Assembly (NCBI RefSeq): GCF_024298845.1
Contig: NZ_CP101156.1
Location: 1,984,001 to 2,048,000 of the forward strand
Length of the DNA stretch: 64,000 bases
Direction: 5' to 3'
Source: Natronosalvus amylolyticus
GTDB lineage: Archaea; Halobacteriota; Halobacteria; Halobacteriales; Natrialbaceae
Positions 6,990-16,202 of the stretch are shown one piece after another. Both the position numbers and the translations under genes were made by a program. Numbering within the stretch: position 1 is the first letter of the stretch; each line of letters opens with the position of its first letter. The notes below the pieces were generated by a model. The model was not told the DNA's origin, made no database searches, and saw nothing but the letters and a program-made list of their open reading frames with translations.

Positions 6990-8429
6990 TCAGAACACGT
7001 CGTCAGCCTCGAGGCGGCCGTCACGAATCTGCCCTCGGGCGGTCACTTCCTCGCCGAGGCCAACGTCAGCGCTCGTCTCGACGCTCATCGTCTCCTCGCC
7101 GTTGTCCAGAACGACGGGGTCACCCGCCTGGACGACGACACCGGTAAATTCGACGGATTCGCCGTCGGACGGCCCCGTCGGCTCCGCTTTGTCCGCAGCG
7201 GATTCGGTGTCGACAGCTTCGGAATCTGTCGATTCGCCACCGCCGGCGTCGGCGTCGGCGAACGCCGAGAGGCCGGTGTCCGAACTGCCAGCAGCGTCCT
7301 CGTCGCCAACCGACCCGGCACCGTCCGCTCCACCGAGAACCGTCACCGTCGACCGCCAGCCGGCTGAGGCCTCGAGGTCGTCCTGCCAGCCGTCTTTGAT
7401 CTCGACGTCGGCGAACGCAACCTCGTCGCCCGGCCCCAGGTCGATGTCCGCCTTTTCGCCCCACATCGCCACGCGAATGTCGCCCGTTGCATCCTGGACG
7501 CGAACGTTTCTGACCTGCCCCTCCGAGCCATCGTCCCTGTCGAAGGTGCGTTTCGGGTCCGCCGAGCGGACCACACCGGCGATATCCGTCGTCTCACCCA
7601 GCTCGAGCGATTCGATGGCCGTGCTTTCGGGGACGTACTCGACGTCCTCGTCGACGGCTTCGACGGCACCGCGATTGCCGACGTGCAACTCCAGGGAGCC
7701 GTCCCGGTCACGAACGTAGCCGTCGACGACCTCGACCGTGTCGCCTGCCTCGAACTCGTCGACGACGTCAGCCTGGTCGTCCCAGAGGGTGACCCGCACG
7801 CGGCCGGTGGAGTCCCCCAGGGTGATGTTCGCCACTCGCCCTTCGGAGCCGTCGTCCCGGTCGAACGTTCGGATCGAGCCGGTGTCGAGCACCACCCCAA
7901 CGAGGTTCACGTCCGAGAGGCCGAGTGAGAGCGATTCGACCGTATGCGTGTCCGTCAGCTGGACGTCGATTTCGGTATCGTCATCCGGCTCCACATCGTC
8001 GACGCTGATTTCGACGCCGCTAAAGCCCTCTTTTGGCCGGCCCTTGATTTTGAGTACCTGCCCTTCCTCGAGTTCGTCAACGGCTGCCTGGGCGTGTTCG
8101 TCCCAGAAGGCAGCCCGTACGCTGCCAGTTTCGTCGGCGACTTCAACGTTGACGACCCGGCCATCTTCGTCCTCGCCGTCGCGTTCGAAGGTGCGGAGTT
8201 CGCCGATTTTCAGGACTTTCGCGACGAACTTCGCTTCCTCCATCCCCGGTTCGATGTCGGCAACGCCGTTGACCTCGCTCTCGCCGAGTTCGTGGGCGAT
8301 GAGCATCGCCGCCGTCTCCTCGTCGGCGAGACCGCCCATCTGCTCGACTTTGGCCTCGACAGCCTCCCGAAACTCCTCGAGGGAGACGTCAGCCTCGAGG
8401 TCCTCATAAATCCCCTCGATGTCACTCAT
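6990..8429 (-). CDS. Replication protein A, four-OB-fold ssDNA-binding protein (RPA2-like)
   Basis: 479 aa from ATG at 8429; the longer frame to 8465 adds residues unlike the family. After an N-terminal helical segment starting MSDIEGIYEDLE, three OB folds repeat a near-identical core: RTFDRDDGSEG followed by a strand and a TG-x2-RV-x3-W element. A linker rich in Gly, Ser and Asp leads to a fourth, shorter OB fold at the C-terminus. It coats single-stranded DNA in replication and repair. No RPA-associated small gene follows it, unlike the RPA1/RPA3 operons of haloarchaea, so it matches the stand-alone RPA2 type. No C-terminal zinc finger is seen. Confidence 0.9.
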   Translation of the reverse strand: MSDIEGIYEDLEADVSLEEFREAVEAKVEQMGGLADEETAAMLIAHELGESEVNGVADIEPGMEEAKFVAKVLKIGELRTFERDGEDEDGRVVNVEVADETGSVRAAFWDEHAQAAVDELEEGQVLKIKGRPKEGFSGVEISVDDVEPDDDTEIDVQLTDTHTVESLSLGLSDVNLVGVVLDTGSIRTFDRDDGSEGRVANITLGDSTGRVRVTLWDDQADVVDEFEAGDTVEVVDGYVRDRDGSLELHVGNRGAVEAVDEDVEYVPESTAIESLELGETTDIAGVVRSADPKRTFDRDDGSEGQVRNVRVQDATGDIRVAMWGEKADIDLGPGDEVAFADVEIKDGWQDDLEASAGWRSTVTVLGGADGAGSVGDEDAAGSSDTGLSAFADADAGGGESTDSEAVDTESAADKAEPTGPSDGESVEFTGVVVQAGDPVVLDNGEETMSVETSADVGLGEEVTARGQIRDGRLEADDVF

Positions 8430-8530
8430 TCTATGCTCGTGCATGGGTAGCCCGCGCATAAGCATTGTCCATTTGGTGTGACCGTCGGTGCGTTCCCGGT
8501 TTCTCCATGCTGTCGCTGGAGTCGGGATGG

Positions 8531-8538
8531 TATTTAAA
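8531..8538 (-). promoter_or_regulatory. TATA-like box for the RPA gene
   Basis: TATTTAAA, read on the minus strand as TTTAAATA, lies ~100 nt before the RPA start codon. This would give a 5' leader of about 75 nt, unusual among the mostly leaderless genes here. Confidence 0.4.
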
Positions 8539-8556
8539 CTCGAGGGGCAGTGGGAC

Positions 8557-8568
8557 CAAAAATAAAAG
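8557..8568 (-). terminator. Oligo-T stretch after the acidic lipoprotein gene
   Basis: On the minus strand CTTTTATTTTTG lies about 46 nt past the lipoprotein stop. Haloarchaeal transcripts often end at such U-runs. Confidence 0.4.
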
Positions 8569-8613
8569 CCGCAAGTGGTGGGGAAACGAAGCGATTACTA
8601 CCCGTATGCGTGA

Positions 8614-8931
8614 TTAGTCAGTGGTGTCCGTGTCATTCGTGTCGTCTTCTTCATCAGCAGTCTCCTCGCCATCATCGTCCGTATCGGTATCGTTCGTTTC
8701 GTCATCGATACCGTCGTCATCGTCTTCACCGTCGTCGTCGAGTTCGTCTTCCTCGCCGTCGTCGTCGATACCATCTTCACCGTCGTCGAATCCATCTTCG
8801 CCATCGTCCCCGATACCGTCGTCGTCCTCGATCGGTGCTTCCTCGTCATCGGTACAACCCGCGAGCGCGACCGCTCCGGCTGCGCCCGCAACGGTCACGA
8901 ATCGTCGTCTGCTGAGAGTCGTTCGTGGCAT
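8614..8931 (-). CDS. Tat lipoprotein with long Asp/Glu low-complexity tail
   Basis: 105 aa. It begins with SRRRF, a short hydrophobic core and a lipobox VALAGC (Cys at about 26). After that come some 80 residues that are almost entirely Asp, Glu, Gly and Thr, with no hydrophobic core, so the mature protein must be disordered. No function is known to me; ion-binding or a surface polyanion are guesses. The region is transcribed by itself and has a second, unlinked analogue at 21769-22044. Confidence 0.75.
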   Translation of the reverse strand: MPRTTLSRRRFVTVAGAAGAVALAGCTDDEEAPIEDDDGIGDDGEDGFDDGEDGIDDDGEEDELDDDGEDDDDGIDDETNDTDTDDDGEETADEEDDTNDTDTTD

Positions 8932-9387
8932 AGTGCCAGTTTCGTGGCCACCGGATATCGATATAAGCGGCCGTCACCGTCCCCGAACTTCGGACTGAAT
9001 TACCGCCAATTCAGACAGTCACAACGATGCAACGGTTCGAAAAAACAGTTACATGCCAGTTCGCCTCGAGCAACTGTCTGCTGATACTGTCGACCGACCC
9101 GCCAGGTAAAACCGGTGTCTCTACACGGTGACTGGTCGGTCCACGGTACCGTTTCACCTCTCAAACAACCGAAAGAGGTCCGTTCCATCGTTTCGCCGAT
9201 TACTCGAGTCGGTCCGCGAGTCGGTTCTCAACGTCCAAGTTCGATCTCGAGAACGTTCATCGGCCGGTTAGCACCAAACTAACCGAGACACTAGTCGGCC
9301 GTGACAGGCACCATGGCTGCCACTGACACCCATCACGCCCATCCCTTTCGAAAGGGCTTTAACTGTTTCCGGGTAACGAATAGATGA
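8932..9387. other. 456-bp intergenic region; one inverted repeat
   Basis: No credible coding region is seen. An inverted repeat CGGTTAG-N7-CTAACCG occupies 9265-9285, about 100 bp before tRNA-Arg. The remaining sequence holds only short frames without motifs. Confidence 0.5.
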
Positions 9388-9460
9388 GTCCTGGTAGGGT
9401 AGTGGACTATCCTCTTGGCTTGCGGAGCCAGGGACCGGAGTTCAAATCTCCGTCAGGACG
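9388..9460 (+). tRNA. tRNA-Arg (anticodon GCG)
   Basis: Cloverleaf: acceptor GTCCTGG/TCAGGAC (last pair G-T), anticodon stem TTGGC/GCCAG with loop TTGCGGA (anticodon GCG, reads CGC), T arm GGAG-TTCAAAT-CTCC, discriminator G. There is no intron and no encoded CCA. Its T-arm sequence is duplicated just downstream (see the repeat entry). Confidence 0.96.
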
Positions 9461-9582
9461 TTTCTGTCGACACCAACCCGCGAGCAACGCAAGCGGCAGG
9501 TGTCGGCGAAACGTACCCGGAGATTTGAGCAGACAAGCCACAGCCCGTACGCCCGGAACGTCTTGGCGAGTTCAAATCTCCG
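9438..9582. repeat. tRNA-derived att-like repeats beside tRNA-Arg
   Basis: The 15-mer GAGTTCAAATCTCCG from the tRNA T arm (9438-9452) recurs exactly at 9568-9582. Its inner 11-mer also occurs inverted at 9518-9528. A direct copy of a tRNA 3' part is the usual footprint of an integrase-mediated insertion; only ~115 bp without an integrase remain between the copies. Confidence 0.6.
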
Positions 9583-9740
9583 GATCTCACCGAGGCACCG
9601 TGCTTTACAGACCTTCGTTCCTGTCAGAGTCCGCCAGAACGCTTTCGCCCCAAACACCGTTTATGGCACTCGAGTCGGCCAAATCCCGGCTGTCGAAAAC
9701 CGGCGAAACAAACACCCCCTTCGCGAACAAACGATGGGGC

Positions 9741-10169
9741 ATGGCAGACCAATCCGACGCCGTATCGTGGTACACACTCGAGGGAATCAGAATCAGTCCC
9801 AAACGGATGACCGTCGACACGGGCGACGCCGAGTTCGAAATCGGCCGTGACGTCAACCCGGTCGAGTACATGCTTGGCTCGGTTGCCGGCTGTCTCAACT
9901 CGACGGGCACGATGGTTGCTCGAGACATGGACATCGATATCGACTCCCTGACGGTCACCGTCGAGGGTGGTGTCGACTACGCCGCCTACAAGGGCGAGGA
10001 GACCGACGCGAGACCGGGTTTCCAGGGACTGGAGGTCGACCTCGAGGTCGAAGCCGACGCGACGGACGCCGAACTCGAGGCCTGGGTCGAGGGCGTCAAG
10101 TCGCGCTGTCCAATTACCGACAACGTCGAGAACGAGACCGGTATCGACGTGTCGCTGACGAGTATCTGA
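9741..10169 (+). CDS. OsmC/Ohr-family peroxiredoxin-like protein
   Basis: 142 aa. It shows the two redox cysteines of the OsmC fold: Cys51 in SVAGCLNST and Cys123 in KSRCPITDNV. The family reduces organic hydroperoxides or other thiol-reactive compounds, usually as homodimers in the cytoplasm. ATG at 9741 (MADQSDAVSW) is chosen; an upstream frame reaches back through the tRNA gene and is not real. A 14-bp tandem duplication spans its stop codon, and a T5 run at about 10189-10193 probably ends the transcript. Confidence 0.88.
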   Translation: MADQSDAVSWYTLEGIRISPKRMTVDTGDAEFEIGRDVNPVEYMLGSVAGCLNSTGTMVARDMDIDIDSLTVTVEGGVDYAAYKGEETDARPGFQGLEVDLEVEADATDAELEAWVEGVKSRCPITDNVENETGIDVSLTSI

Positions 10170-10183
10170 TGACGAGTATCTGA
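10156..10183 (+). repeat. 14-bp perfect tandem duplication over a stop codon
   Basis: TGACGAGTATCTGA occurs twice head-to-tail. The first copy ends in the OsmC stop codon, so the second copy is untranslated. This looks like a recent replication-slippage event. Confidence 0.8.
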
Positions 10184-10314
10184 GACGGTTTTTGTCCTCT
10201 CTTCCCGGAGATTGCCGACCCGGTATGACAATCATCGGTAAAAAGGTACAGCGGACCGTATGAGACGACTGCTGTGGGCGGCGCTACAAGCGCGGCCGCT
10301 CTGAAGATAGTGTA

Positions 10315-10717
10315 GGTGAGAGGAGTAAGCCCCCTTCTGTTCATCCCGGCATTCGGCTAAGCATCCATCCCGCCCGCGAAAGCGGCGTTGTCGGGTTACC
10401 AACGGAATAGACTTGCACCGGTGAGGATTCGCCGTTCCATCGATCCTCGGTCGTCTAACGGCCAACTGGCCGACCCTCGGCGGGGTCTCCCCGTCCTTGC
10501 GGTTGGGTTCGCGCGCCTCATCGGTCGGACCGAGACGTGTCGTTTCTGTTCCAGAGCCAGCGGTCTCCCGCTCCGGGCTTGCACCCGGTCACCGACCCGA
10601 ACGGTGGGGGGACTTTCCTCGCGGGCGCGGCCGCCCCGATGGAGCGACCGCGTGTGGTAGTCGGGCCGTTTCCGACCCGACTATCGCGGCAGCCAGGCTC
10701 TCTCTCCCACTCACCGT
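10315..10717 (-). ncRNA. rnpB: RNase P RNA
   Basis: The catalytic RNA that trims tRNA 5' leaders. On the minus strand the universal block GAGGAAAGTCC (conserved region I) is at 10610-10620, an ACAGAAAC element follows at about 10540-10548, and the 3' block ACAGAAGGGGGCTTA (region V) is at 10326-10340; the two outer blocks form P4. The ends pair as P1 (GGTGAG near 10715 with CTCACC at 10315-10320). The length of ~400 nt fits archaeal type A RNAs. The exact ends are set from P1 and may be off by a few bases. Confidence 0.94.
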
Positions 10718-10823
10718 AGGCCCGTCGCTCGGTTAAGTCTCTCGGTCGTCGTCGTCAACGGGCTTAAATCGAAGCGTGAGTGAATGGAAGCGTTTTTGAG
10801 AAACTAGGCCCTTGTGTTGGAGT

Positions 10824-11426
10824 ATGTCCCAGCGACAGGGCGCTGACCTTTCCTACGAAGACGGCGCACGAGCGGTCGAACTCGCACGTGAGTCCGTCGA
10901 ATCGTACGTACAAAACGGGCAACGAGAACATCCGGGCAGTATGCGCGAAACGTTCTACGAGCGCAGCGGCGCGTTCGTCCGCCTCGAGTCCACGCGCGGC
11001 CGTGGCAGCCTGCGCGGCTGTGCCGGTGGCTATCGCTCGGGCGAACAGCTCGGTCACGTCATCGTCGACGCGGCAATCGAAGCCGCGAGCGGAGATTCCT
11101 GTGGCTCGGAAGTAACCCCCTCAGAACTCTCGAATCTTACCGTCTCGGTCTGTACGGTCCGCAACGTAGTGCTCACCGACGACCCGCTGGCAGACCTCGA
11201 GCTCGGCACCCACGGCGTCGCCATCGACGGTGGCGGCAAAACCGGCTGGCTCTACCCGACGGTTCCCGTCGAAAACGGCTGGAGCGAACACGAGTACCTG
11301 GACCGAACCTGCCGCAAGGCCGGACTCGCCCCAAACGCCTGGCAAGATGACGACGTCGTCGTGACGCTGTTCGAAGGACAGGTCTTCCGCGAGCGCTCGA
11401 GCGACGGCAGCATCGAACAATTGTAA
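10824..11426 (+). CDS. AMMECR1-domain protein
   Basis: 200 aa with the AMMECR1 signature LRGCAG (residues 63-68) and a downstream CTVRNVVL / GTHGVAIDGGG core. The family is universal in archaea and eukaryotes, and no enzymatic activity is agreed. Often it sits beside MEMO1-like or radical-SAM genes, but here it stands alone after rnpB. ATG at 10824 is preferred to an upstream TTG. Confidence 0.9.
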   Translation: MSQRQGADLSYEDGARAVELARESVESYVQNGQREHPGSMRETFYERSGAFVRLESTRGRGSLRGCAGGYRSGEQLGHVIVDAAIEAASGDSCGSEVTPSELSNLTVSVCTVRNVVLTDDPLADLELGTHGVAIDGGGKTGWLYPTVPVENGWSEHEYLDRTCRKAGLAPNAWQDDDVVVTLFEGQVFRERSSDGSIEQL

Positions 11427-11492
11427 TCGCGGTTTTCCGAAATCCGCATCAGCGGCACCGCCTCCTCGAGAGTGGAACGAACGCGTCTTGTA

Positions 11493-12365
11493 TCATGGCT
11501 CGAGGCAAGCGAGATCCGGATGAGACCCTCGGCCGGAGCCCGTGAGGACCACTCGGTCACGACGACGCTGCCAGCGCTCTTGACGAACGTAGACGTGGAC
11601 GGGTATCGACCGAACCCCGAGGAGACGTGCGACGGCCAGCCGCCCGTGGCCGCTGTGAACGAGCAAGCGCCCATCGCGGCCGACGGTGACGCGAACCTCG
11701 CTTTTTGCCGGCGGTAATTGTGGATGTGGGTCGAGTATCGATGGTTCCGTTGGATCGCGACGCCGATTGCGCCGTTCGGCAACCGACCGGTAGCCGCCGG
11801 TTGCGATATCGGCGAGTAGCCACTCGAGCCGTGCTATCGAGCCCTCGGCCGGAGCCTCCAGCTTGTCCGCTTCATCGAGTTCTATCTCGCGCTGTGACCC
11901 AAGCACGTCGGCCACCGTTCGGTAGGGGGTGCTCTCGAGAAATCGCGTCCCCGTCCGGTCCCAGTCACCGCCGGTCACCGCCTGTACGTGTCCCGGCGTC
12001 GACGCCTCGAGACGCCGTCGCCACGAGGGGTCGAGCGTATGCGTGATCGCTTCCGGGGGGATCTCGAGGGTCGCCGTCGGATCTATCGGGGCGACACACT
12101 GGCGGCCGCAGGCCCGCCAGGTCTGGAAGCGAAGTCGCTGGCGGTGATACCACCGCACCTGTTCGGGGACGAAAAACGGCCGATCAGAAACCGGCGGCCG
12201 CTGCGTAGTGAGCGTCTCCAAGATGCGAGTCACGGCTGTCGAGTCGTCTGCTGGCGACGGGTTGCGTGCGACCGCTCGAGAACGTCCTGAAGACACGATA
12301 GCGTCCCTCGGAAGAGCGGCCACCTGCTCGGTAGTAAGTAATCGGCCAGTAGCCATCCGTAACAT
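11493..12365 (-). CDS. ParB/sulfiredoxin-like domain protein, function unknown
   Basis: About 290 aa and rich in Arg. Near the C-terminus is a ParB/Srx-like strand-turn: VTVGRDGRLLVHSGHGRLA then LLGVRSIPVHV (the G-x-H-R-type box is GHGR here). Haloarchaeal relatives of this type exist, and a nuclease or phosphotransfer role is unproven. The frame extends to 12455 but would then overlap the divergent phosphatase gene; ATG at 12365, or 12356, leaves room for a promoter (GTTAAACC at about 12408-12415). Its basic composition is unlike its acidic neighbours. Confidence 0.65.
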   Translation of the reverse strand: MLRMATGRLLTTEQVAALPRDAIVSSGRSRAVARNPSPADDSTAVTRILETLTTQRPPVSDRPFFVPEQVRWYHRQRLRFQTWRACGRQCVAPIDPTATLEIPPEAITHTLDPSWRRRLEASTPGHVQAVTGGDWDRTGTRFLESTPYRTVADVLGSQREIELDEADKLEAPAEGSIARLEWLLADIATGGYRSVAERRNRRRDPTEPSILDPHPQLPPAKSEVRVTVGRDGRLLVHSGHGRLAVARLLGVRSIPVHVYVRQERWQRRRDRVVLTGSGRGSHPDLACLEP

Positions 12366-12439
12366 CCTCGAGGGGAGACACTGCTCGAGATTCGCACGAA
12401 CCTGAAGGGGTTTAACCGACCGCTGATAATCCTCGGTCG

Positions 12440-13084
12440 ATGACTGTCGTCGCATTCGACTTCGACGGAACGCTCTCCGATTCGGAGATGACGGTCTTGC
12501 TCGGCGAACGGATCGACGTCGCCGACGAGATGGCCGACATCACCGAACGCGCGATGAACGACGAGATTGGCTACGCCGAAAGCCTTCGCTCGAGAGCAGC
12601 CCTGCTCGAGGGACTACCGAAAGCCGAGGTAACGGCCGCCTACGACGAGGTGAGACTCCGTGATGGAGCCGCCGACCTGCTCGAGACGCTCAGCGACGCC
12701 GGCGTGACGACGGCGATTCTCACCGGCGGCTTCGAACGCGGGGTCCAGGCGGCACTCGAACGCGAAGGTGTCACCGTCGATCACATCGTCTCGAACCGAC
12801 TCCCCTTCGATAGCGACGGCGAGGCGCTGACCGGCGATGCAGAGGGCCCCCTCATCGAGGGGACCAAAGACGACGCACTCGAAGACCTCGCGACCGCAGT
12901 CGGCGTGACGCTCGAGGAAACCGTCGCGGTGGGCGACGGGGCAAACGACCTCCCGATGCTCCGCGTTGCGGGGCTGGCGATCGGATTCGAGCCGAAACCG
13001 GCCGTCGAGCCACACTGTGACGTCGTCGTCACGTCGATGGCTGGCGTTCGCGACGAACTCGAACGGGCTGGCGTCCTGAAATAG
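12440..13084 (+). CDS. serB: HAD phosphatase, phosphoserine phosphatase-like (SerB)
   Basis: 214 aa. HAD motif I is DFDGT with nucleophile Asp7 and acid/base Asp9, motif II is ILTGGF (Thr/Ser role), a Lys precedes DDALEDL, and motif IV is GDGANDLPML. This matches SerB, which makes serine from phosphoserine in the cytoplasm. A related HAD substrate cannot be excluded. It is divergent from the ParB-like gene. Confidence 0.88.
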   Translation: MTVVAFDFDGTLSDSEMTVLLGERIDVADEMADITERAMNDEIGYAESLRSRAALLEGLPKAEVTAAYDEVRLRDGAADLLETLSDAGVTTAILTGGFERGVQAALEREGVTVDHIVSNRLPFDSDGEALTGDAEGPLIEGTKDDALEDLATAVGVTLEETVAVGDGANDLPMLRVAGLAIGFEPKPAVEPHCDVVVTSMAGVRDELERAGVLK

Positions 13085-13125
13085 CGGCGGGCGTTCTCGA
13101 GTACTGGTTCAGTTTTTATAATCGG

Positions 13126-13175
13126 TTTGCGTCAGCGGTCCGATGGCCGATTTGCGTCAGCGGTCCGATGGCCGA
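13126..13175. repeat. 25-bp perfect tandem duplication over a stop codon
   Basis: Two exact head-to-tail 25-bp copies (13126-13150, 13151-13175). The stop codon of the minus-strand membrane protein gene lies in the second; the first carries the same TGA just beyond it. Confidence 0.9.
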
Positions 13176-14077
13176 TAGCGCTCGTGGTCGTCGACCGATC
13201 CCGTCTCGGTCGACATCCCGACAGATTCATCAGGCGAACGAGGCGTCGGTTCTGGCGTCTCTCTCGAGCCAGACTGCCGTGTCTCGCCTGTATCCGCGGT
13301 TCGACGATGGTTCGAATCGGTCTTCCTCGCGGTGTGGTCACCTGTTCCTTCAGCATCCGACGACTGAGAGGCGACGGCAATTCCCGGACCGGTTGGTTGC
13401 GTTCGACCACCGTTCGATCCGAACACCACGCCACGATTGGCGATCACGGCTCCCAGGCAGATGAACGCGAACGAAAAGACGGCACTCGTCACGAGCAACG
13501 TGCTGTCGAGGGTGACCGCAACCGAGTCGAACTCCCCCCACGGTACGTCTTCCCCCTCCGGCGTGTACGAGAACAGTTGTGTCGCGAGCGCGAGCACTAG
13601 TAGATAGCTCGGAACGACGGCCGCTGCCGCCTGAACCGTCGATCGTAGATCCTGTGGTTCGGTGAGACGAACGATGAGCCCACCGGCACTCAGAAAGAGA
13701 ACGGCGAGTACGGGCACGAAAATCATCGACCCGAACAGAAACAACACATCGGCCGGGTACAACAGCCGTTCGATGTCCTGGGTGAACGTCCCGCCGTTAA
13801 CCAAAAGCAGGAGAAAACCAGCGAGGGTCCACCGGGCGGGGCCTTCCCCGCCGTCGGTGACGCCACCGTCGGCGATACCTCCACCGGAGGCGATGACGAA
13901 CTGATAACTGACGAGATACGCAATCGTGAAAATCCCCAGTCCGACGGCAGCGCCAGGTTTCAGCACCGAGAGGTCGTAGCCGTCGCTCGAGTCACTCGCT
14001 TCCTGTTCGGATTCCGCTGTCGTATCCGCCGCGCTGGAGGGCGCTGGCTCGTACTCGAGCCGTCTGTCGAGGGACAT
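13157..14077 (-). CDS. Haloarchaeal membrane protein, ~5 TM segments, unknown function
   Basis: 306 aa. An acidic N-terminal 40 residues is followed by about five hydrophobic segments (roughly 43-64, 84-98, 112-138, 148-170, 190-215) and a polar, disordered C-terminal ~90 residues rich in Arg, Ser, Thr and Asp. No transport or enzyme motif is seen. It follows 87 bp after a gene of similar layout on the same strand, suggesting related subunits or a duplication. Its last codons lie in a 25-bp tandem repeat. Confidence 0.7.
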   Translation of the reverse strand: MSLDRRLEYEPAPSSAADTTAESEQEASDSSDGYDLSVLKPGAAVGLGIFTIAYLVSYQFVIASGGGIADGGVTDGGEGPARWTLAGFLLLLVNGGTFTQDIERLLYPADVLFLFGSMIFVPVLAVLFLSAGGLIVRLTEPQDLRSTVQAAAAVVPSYLLVLALATQLFSYTPEGEDVPWGEFDSVAVTLDSTLLVTSAVFSFAFICLGAVIANRGVVFGSNGGRTQPTGPGIAVASQSSDAEGTGDHTARKTDSNHRRTADTGETRQSGSRETPEPTPRSPDESVGMSTETGSVDDHERYRPSDR

Positions 14078-14164
14078 ACCTGTAGGTCCAGATAGGCGGT
14101 CGTTATTCTTTCGGTTCGTTGACCTGTGTGCGACTCGAATCGCGAAAAAAGCGCGTGGCTGCGG

Positions 14165-14815
14165 TTAGCCGTCGATTTTCTCCATCGCCTTCTCGACCGG
14201 ATCCGGCCAGCTGTAAAGCAGACCGCCAGCGATGGCGAACAGCGCCGGGATCAGGACGCCAGCGTAGAGGACGGCGTCGCCGGTTGCGACGCCCATCGTG
14301 ACTTCGGCGTCGGTTTCGTACTCCGCAACGACCGAGAAGATGACGGCAAGCACGAGCCAGCCGGGGACGATGAGCGCGCCCGCCTTGGCTGCCTCACCGG
14401 CATCCGTCGCGTCGGTGTACTTTGCCATGCTGTAGCCGGCGGCGAGCAACACGACGAGGGGAACGAGGATGAACACGATTGCGACGTTACCGAATCCTCC
14501 TCCAGCACTGACGAGTGAGGCGACCTCACCGTCTACCTCGAACGTCGCCCCGAGTCCGGAAAGCAGCCCCCATGCGGCGAACTCCCAGGAAGCAGCCATG
14601 TCGTCAGCGTCGACGCCACCCAGGGCGAACGTCCCGATGACGACTGCCAACGACGTCAGATAACTCAGCAAGAACGCGCCAACGCCGAATACGGCCCCTT
14701 CCTTGACTGGCAGCTCAGACCCCGCGTCCGATGCTGCCTGTGGTTGCTCACCGGCCCCCTGTACTGGCTGTCCAGCCCCCGATTCGTCATATTCCATTTG
14801 ATTTTCGTCTGCCAT
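14165..14815 (-). CDS. Haloarchaeal membrane protein, ~5 TM segments, paired with downstream gene
   Basis: 216 aa from ATG at 14815 (MADENQMEYD). A Glu/Gln-rich cytoplasmic-looking tail is followed by about five TM segments (GVGAFLLSYLTSL, FGNVAIVFILVPLVVLL, GALIVPGWLVLAVIF and others). The general plan matches the 306-aa neighbour, with an acidic tail, a first helix near a Tyr-Leu-Thr/Val-Ser element, and similar loop sizes. I do not recognise the function. The frame continues upstream to 14869 but without family-like sequence. Confidence 0.7.
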   Translation of the reverse strand: MADENQMEYDESGAGQPVQGAGEQPQAASDAGSELPVKEGAVFGVGAFLLSYLTSLAVVIGTFALGGVDADDMAASWEFAAWGLLSGLGATFEVDGEVASLVSAGGGFGNVAIVFILVPLVVLLAAGYSMAKYTDATDAGEAAKAGALIVPGWLVLAVIFSVVAEYETDAEVTMGVATGDAVLYAGVLIPALFAIAGGLLYSWPDPVEKAMEKIDG

Positions 14816-14957
14816 CACCGAAGGTATCTCACAGATAAGTTTTATAATTTTCGGCATATGTGTCCACAACTGATTCGAGATGAAGGCCAGTGAGCCACTG
14901 CACAGGTGTTTTGACTGTCTCGAACGAATTTGAAAACCGCGTTCACTACCGAACTCG

Positions 14958-16202
14958 TCAGTTCGAAAACAGGCTCGTGTGCACCGGGGCGAACGAATCC
15001 GATTGGTCCCGTTCGACCGTATCCGTGATCGAGCGGCCGGCTAACCCCGACTCGAGCATATCTGACAGCGGTGGACCGACGTTTTCGGGTTCGACGAGAA
15101 ACGCGTCGTGGCCGTGATCGGACTCGACGACGTGGTGGGCAACGTCGATACCCGTCCCGCGACAGACCTCGGCCAGCGTCTCCGCCTGTTCGACGGTAAA
15201 GTGCCAGTCGCCGGTAAACGAGAGCAACAGCAACTCGCCCTCGTAGGCCGCCAGGGCATCACCGTCGGATTCGTAGCCCGCCGCGAGGTCGAAATCGTCC
15301 ATCGCCCGGGTCAGATACAGGTAGCTGTTGGCGTCGAATCGGTCGACGAACTGTTCGGCCTGATAATCCAGATACGACTCCACTTCACGATACGGGAAGA
15401 AGGCTCCAGCCGGGTCGGTCGGCGTCTCTCTGGTCGCTTCACGGCCGGCCGCTCGACGGCCGAACTTGTGGTCCATCGAGGACTTCGAGAGGTACATGAT
15501 GTGACCGATCTGTCTGGCTCGGGCGAGGCCATCGCTCGGTCCGTTCGCCGCCGTATTTGGTGCCTGGCCGTTCCCGTCCGGAGACGCATCTCCGTAGTAG
15601 TGGCCGCCGTTCCAGGCAGGGTCACTCGTGATCGCTCGCCGGGCGACCGTGTCGAGGGCCAGACACTGCGGATCGAGTCTCGGGGCCGTGGCGACGGCGC
15701 CCGCACACTCGACGTCGTCGGGATAGCGCCGCAGCCAGTCGAGGACGTTCATCCCACCGACAGAGCCGCCAATAACCCCGCGAAGGCGACCGACACCGAG
15801 TTCGTCGAGCAGGCGTCGCTGAGCGCGCGTCCAGTCGCCGATGGTCACCGGCGGGAAGTCGGTGCCGTAGTACTCGCCCGTTTCGGGGTTCACACTCGAG
15901 GGACCGGTCGTGCCGTAACACGAACCGGGTACGTTCGCACAGACGACGTAGTACTCGGTCGTGTCGATAGCCTTGCCGGGGCCGACGACGTCTCCCCACC
16001 AGGCGCGGGCCTGGCCGGCCGTCTGGTCACCCGCATCGGGGCGTCGGGCGACGTGGGCGCTACCAGTCAGTGCGTGGCAGATGAGGACAGCGTTCGAGCC
16101 GGTAAACTCGCCGTAGGTCTCGTAGGCCACCTCGAGGCGTGGAATAGACTCGCCACACTCGAAGGTAAACGAGCCGAGATCGATGGTGTCTTTCGTAGTC
16201 AT
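14958..16202 (-). CDS. metX: Homoserine O-acetyltransferase
   Basis: 414 aa alpha/beta hydrolase that transfers acetyl from acetyl-CoA to homoserine, the first committed step of methionine synthesis. Landmarks are the oxyanion region CYGTTGPSS, nucleophile Ser147 in GGSVGGM (usual form GGSMGGM), the acid in [12 protein letters not shown] and the His in DHGHDAFL. Its ATG overlaps the stop of the upstream O-acetylhomoserine sulfhydrylase gene (ATGA), so the pair is translationally coupled. An insert of ~50 residues rich in Gly/Asn sits between strands in the lid. Confidence 0.93.
   Translation of the reverse strand: MTTKDTIDLGSFTFECGESIPRLEVAYETYGEFTGSNAVLICHALTGSAHVARRPDAGDQTAGQARAWWGDVVGPGKAIDTTEYYVVCANVPGSCYGTTGPSSVNPETGEYYGTDFPPVTIGDWTRAQRRLLDELGVGRLRGVIGGSVGGMNVLDWLRRYPDDVECAGAVATAPRLDPQCLALDTVARRAITSDPAWNGGHYYGDASPDGNGQAPNTAANGPSDGLARARQIGHIMYLSKSSMDHKFGRRAAGREATRETPTDPAGAFFPYREVESYLDYQAEQFVDRFDANSYLYLTRAMDDFDLAAGYESDGDALAAYEGELLLLSFTGDWHFTVEQAETLAEVCRGTGIDVAHHVVESDHGHDAFLVEPENVGPPLSDMLESGLAGRSITDTVERDQSDSFAPVHTSLFSN

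Noticed and set aside
9384-9740. Long N-terminal extension of OsmC starting upstream of the tRNA
   Set aside because: The frame runs through tRNA-Arg and the att-like scar; the family-like protein begins at 9741.
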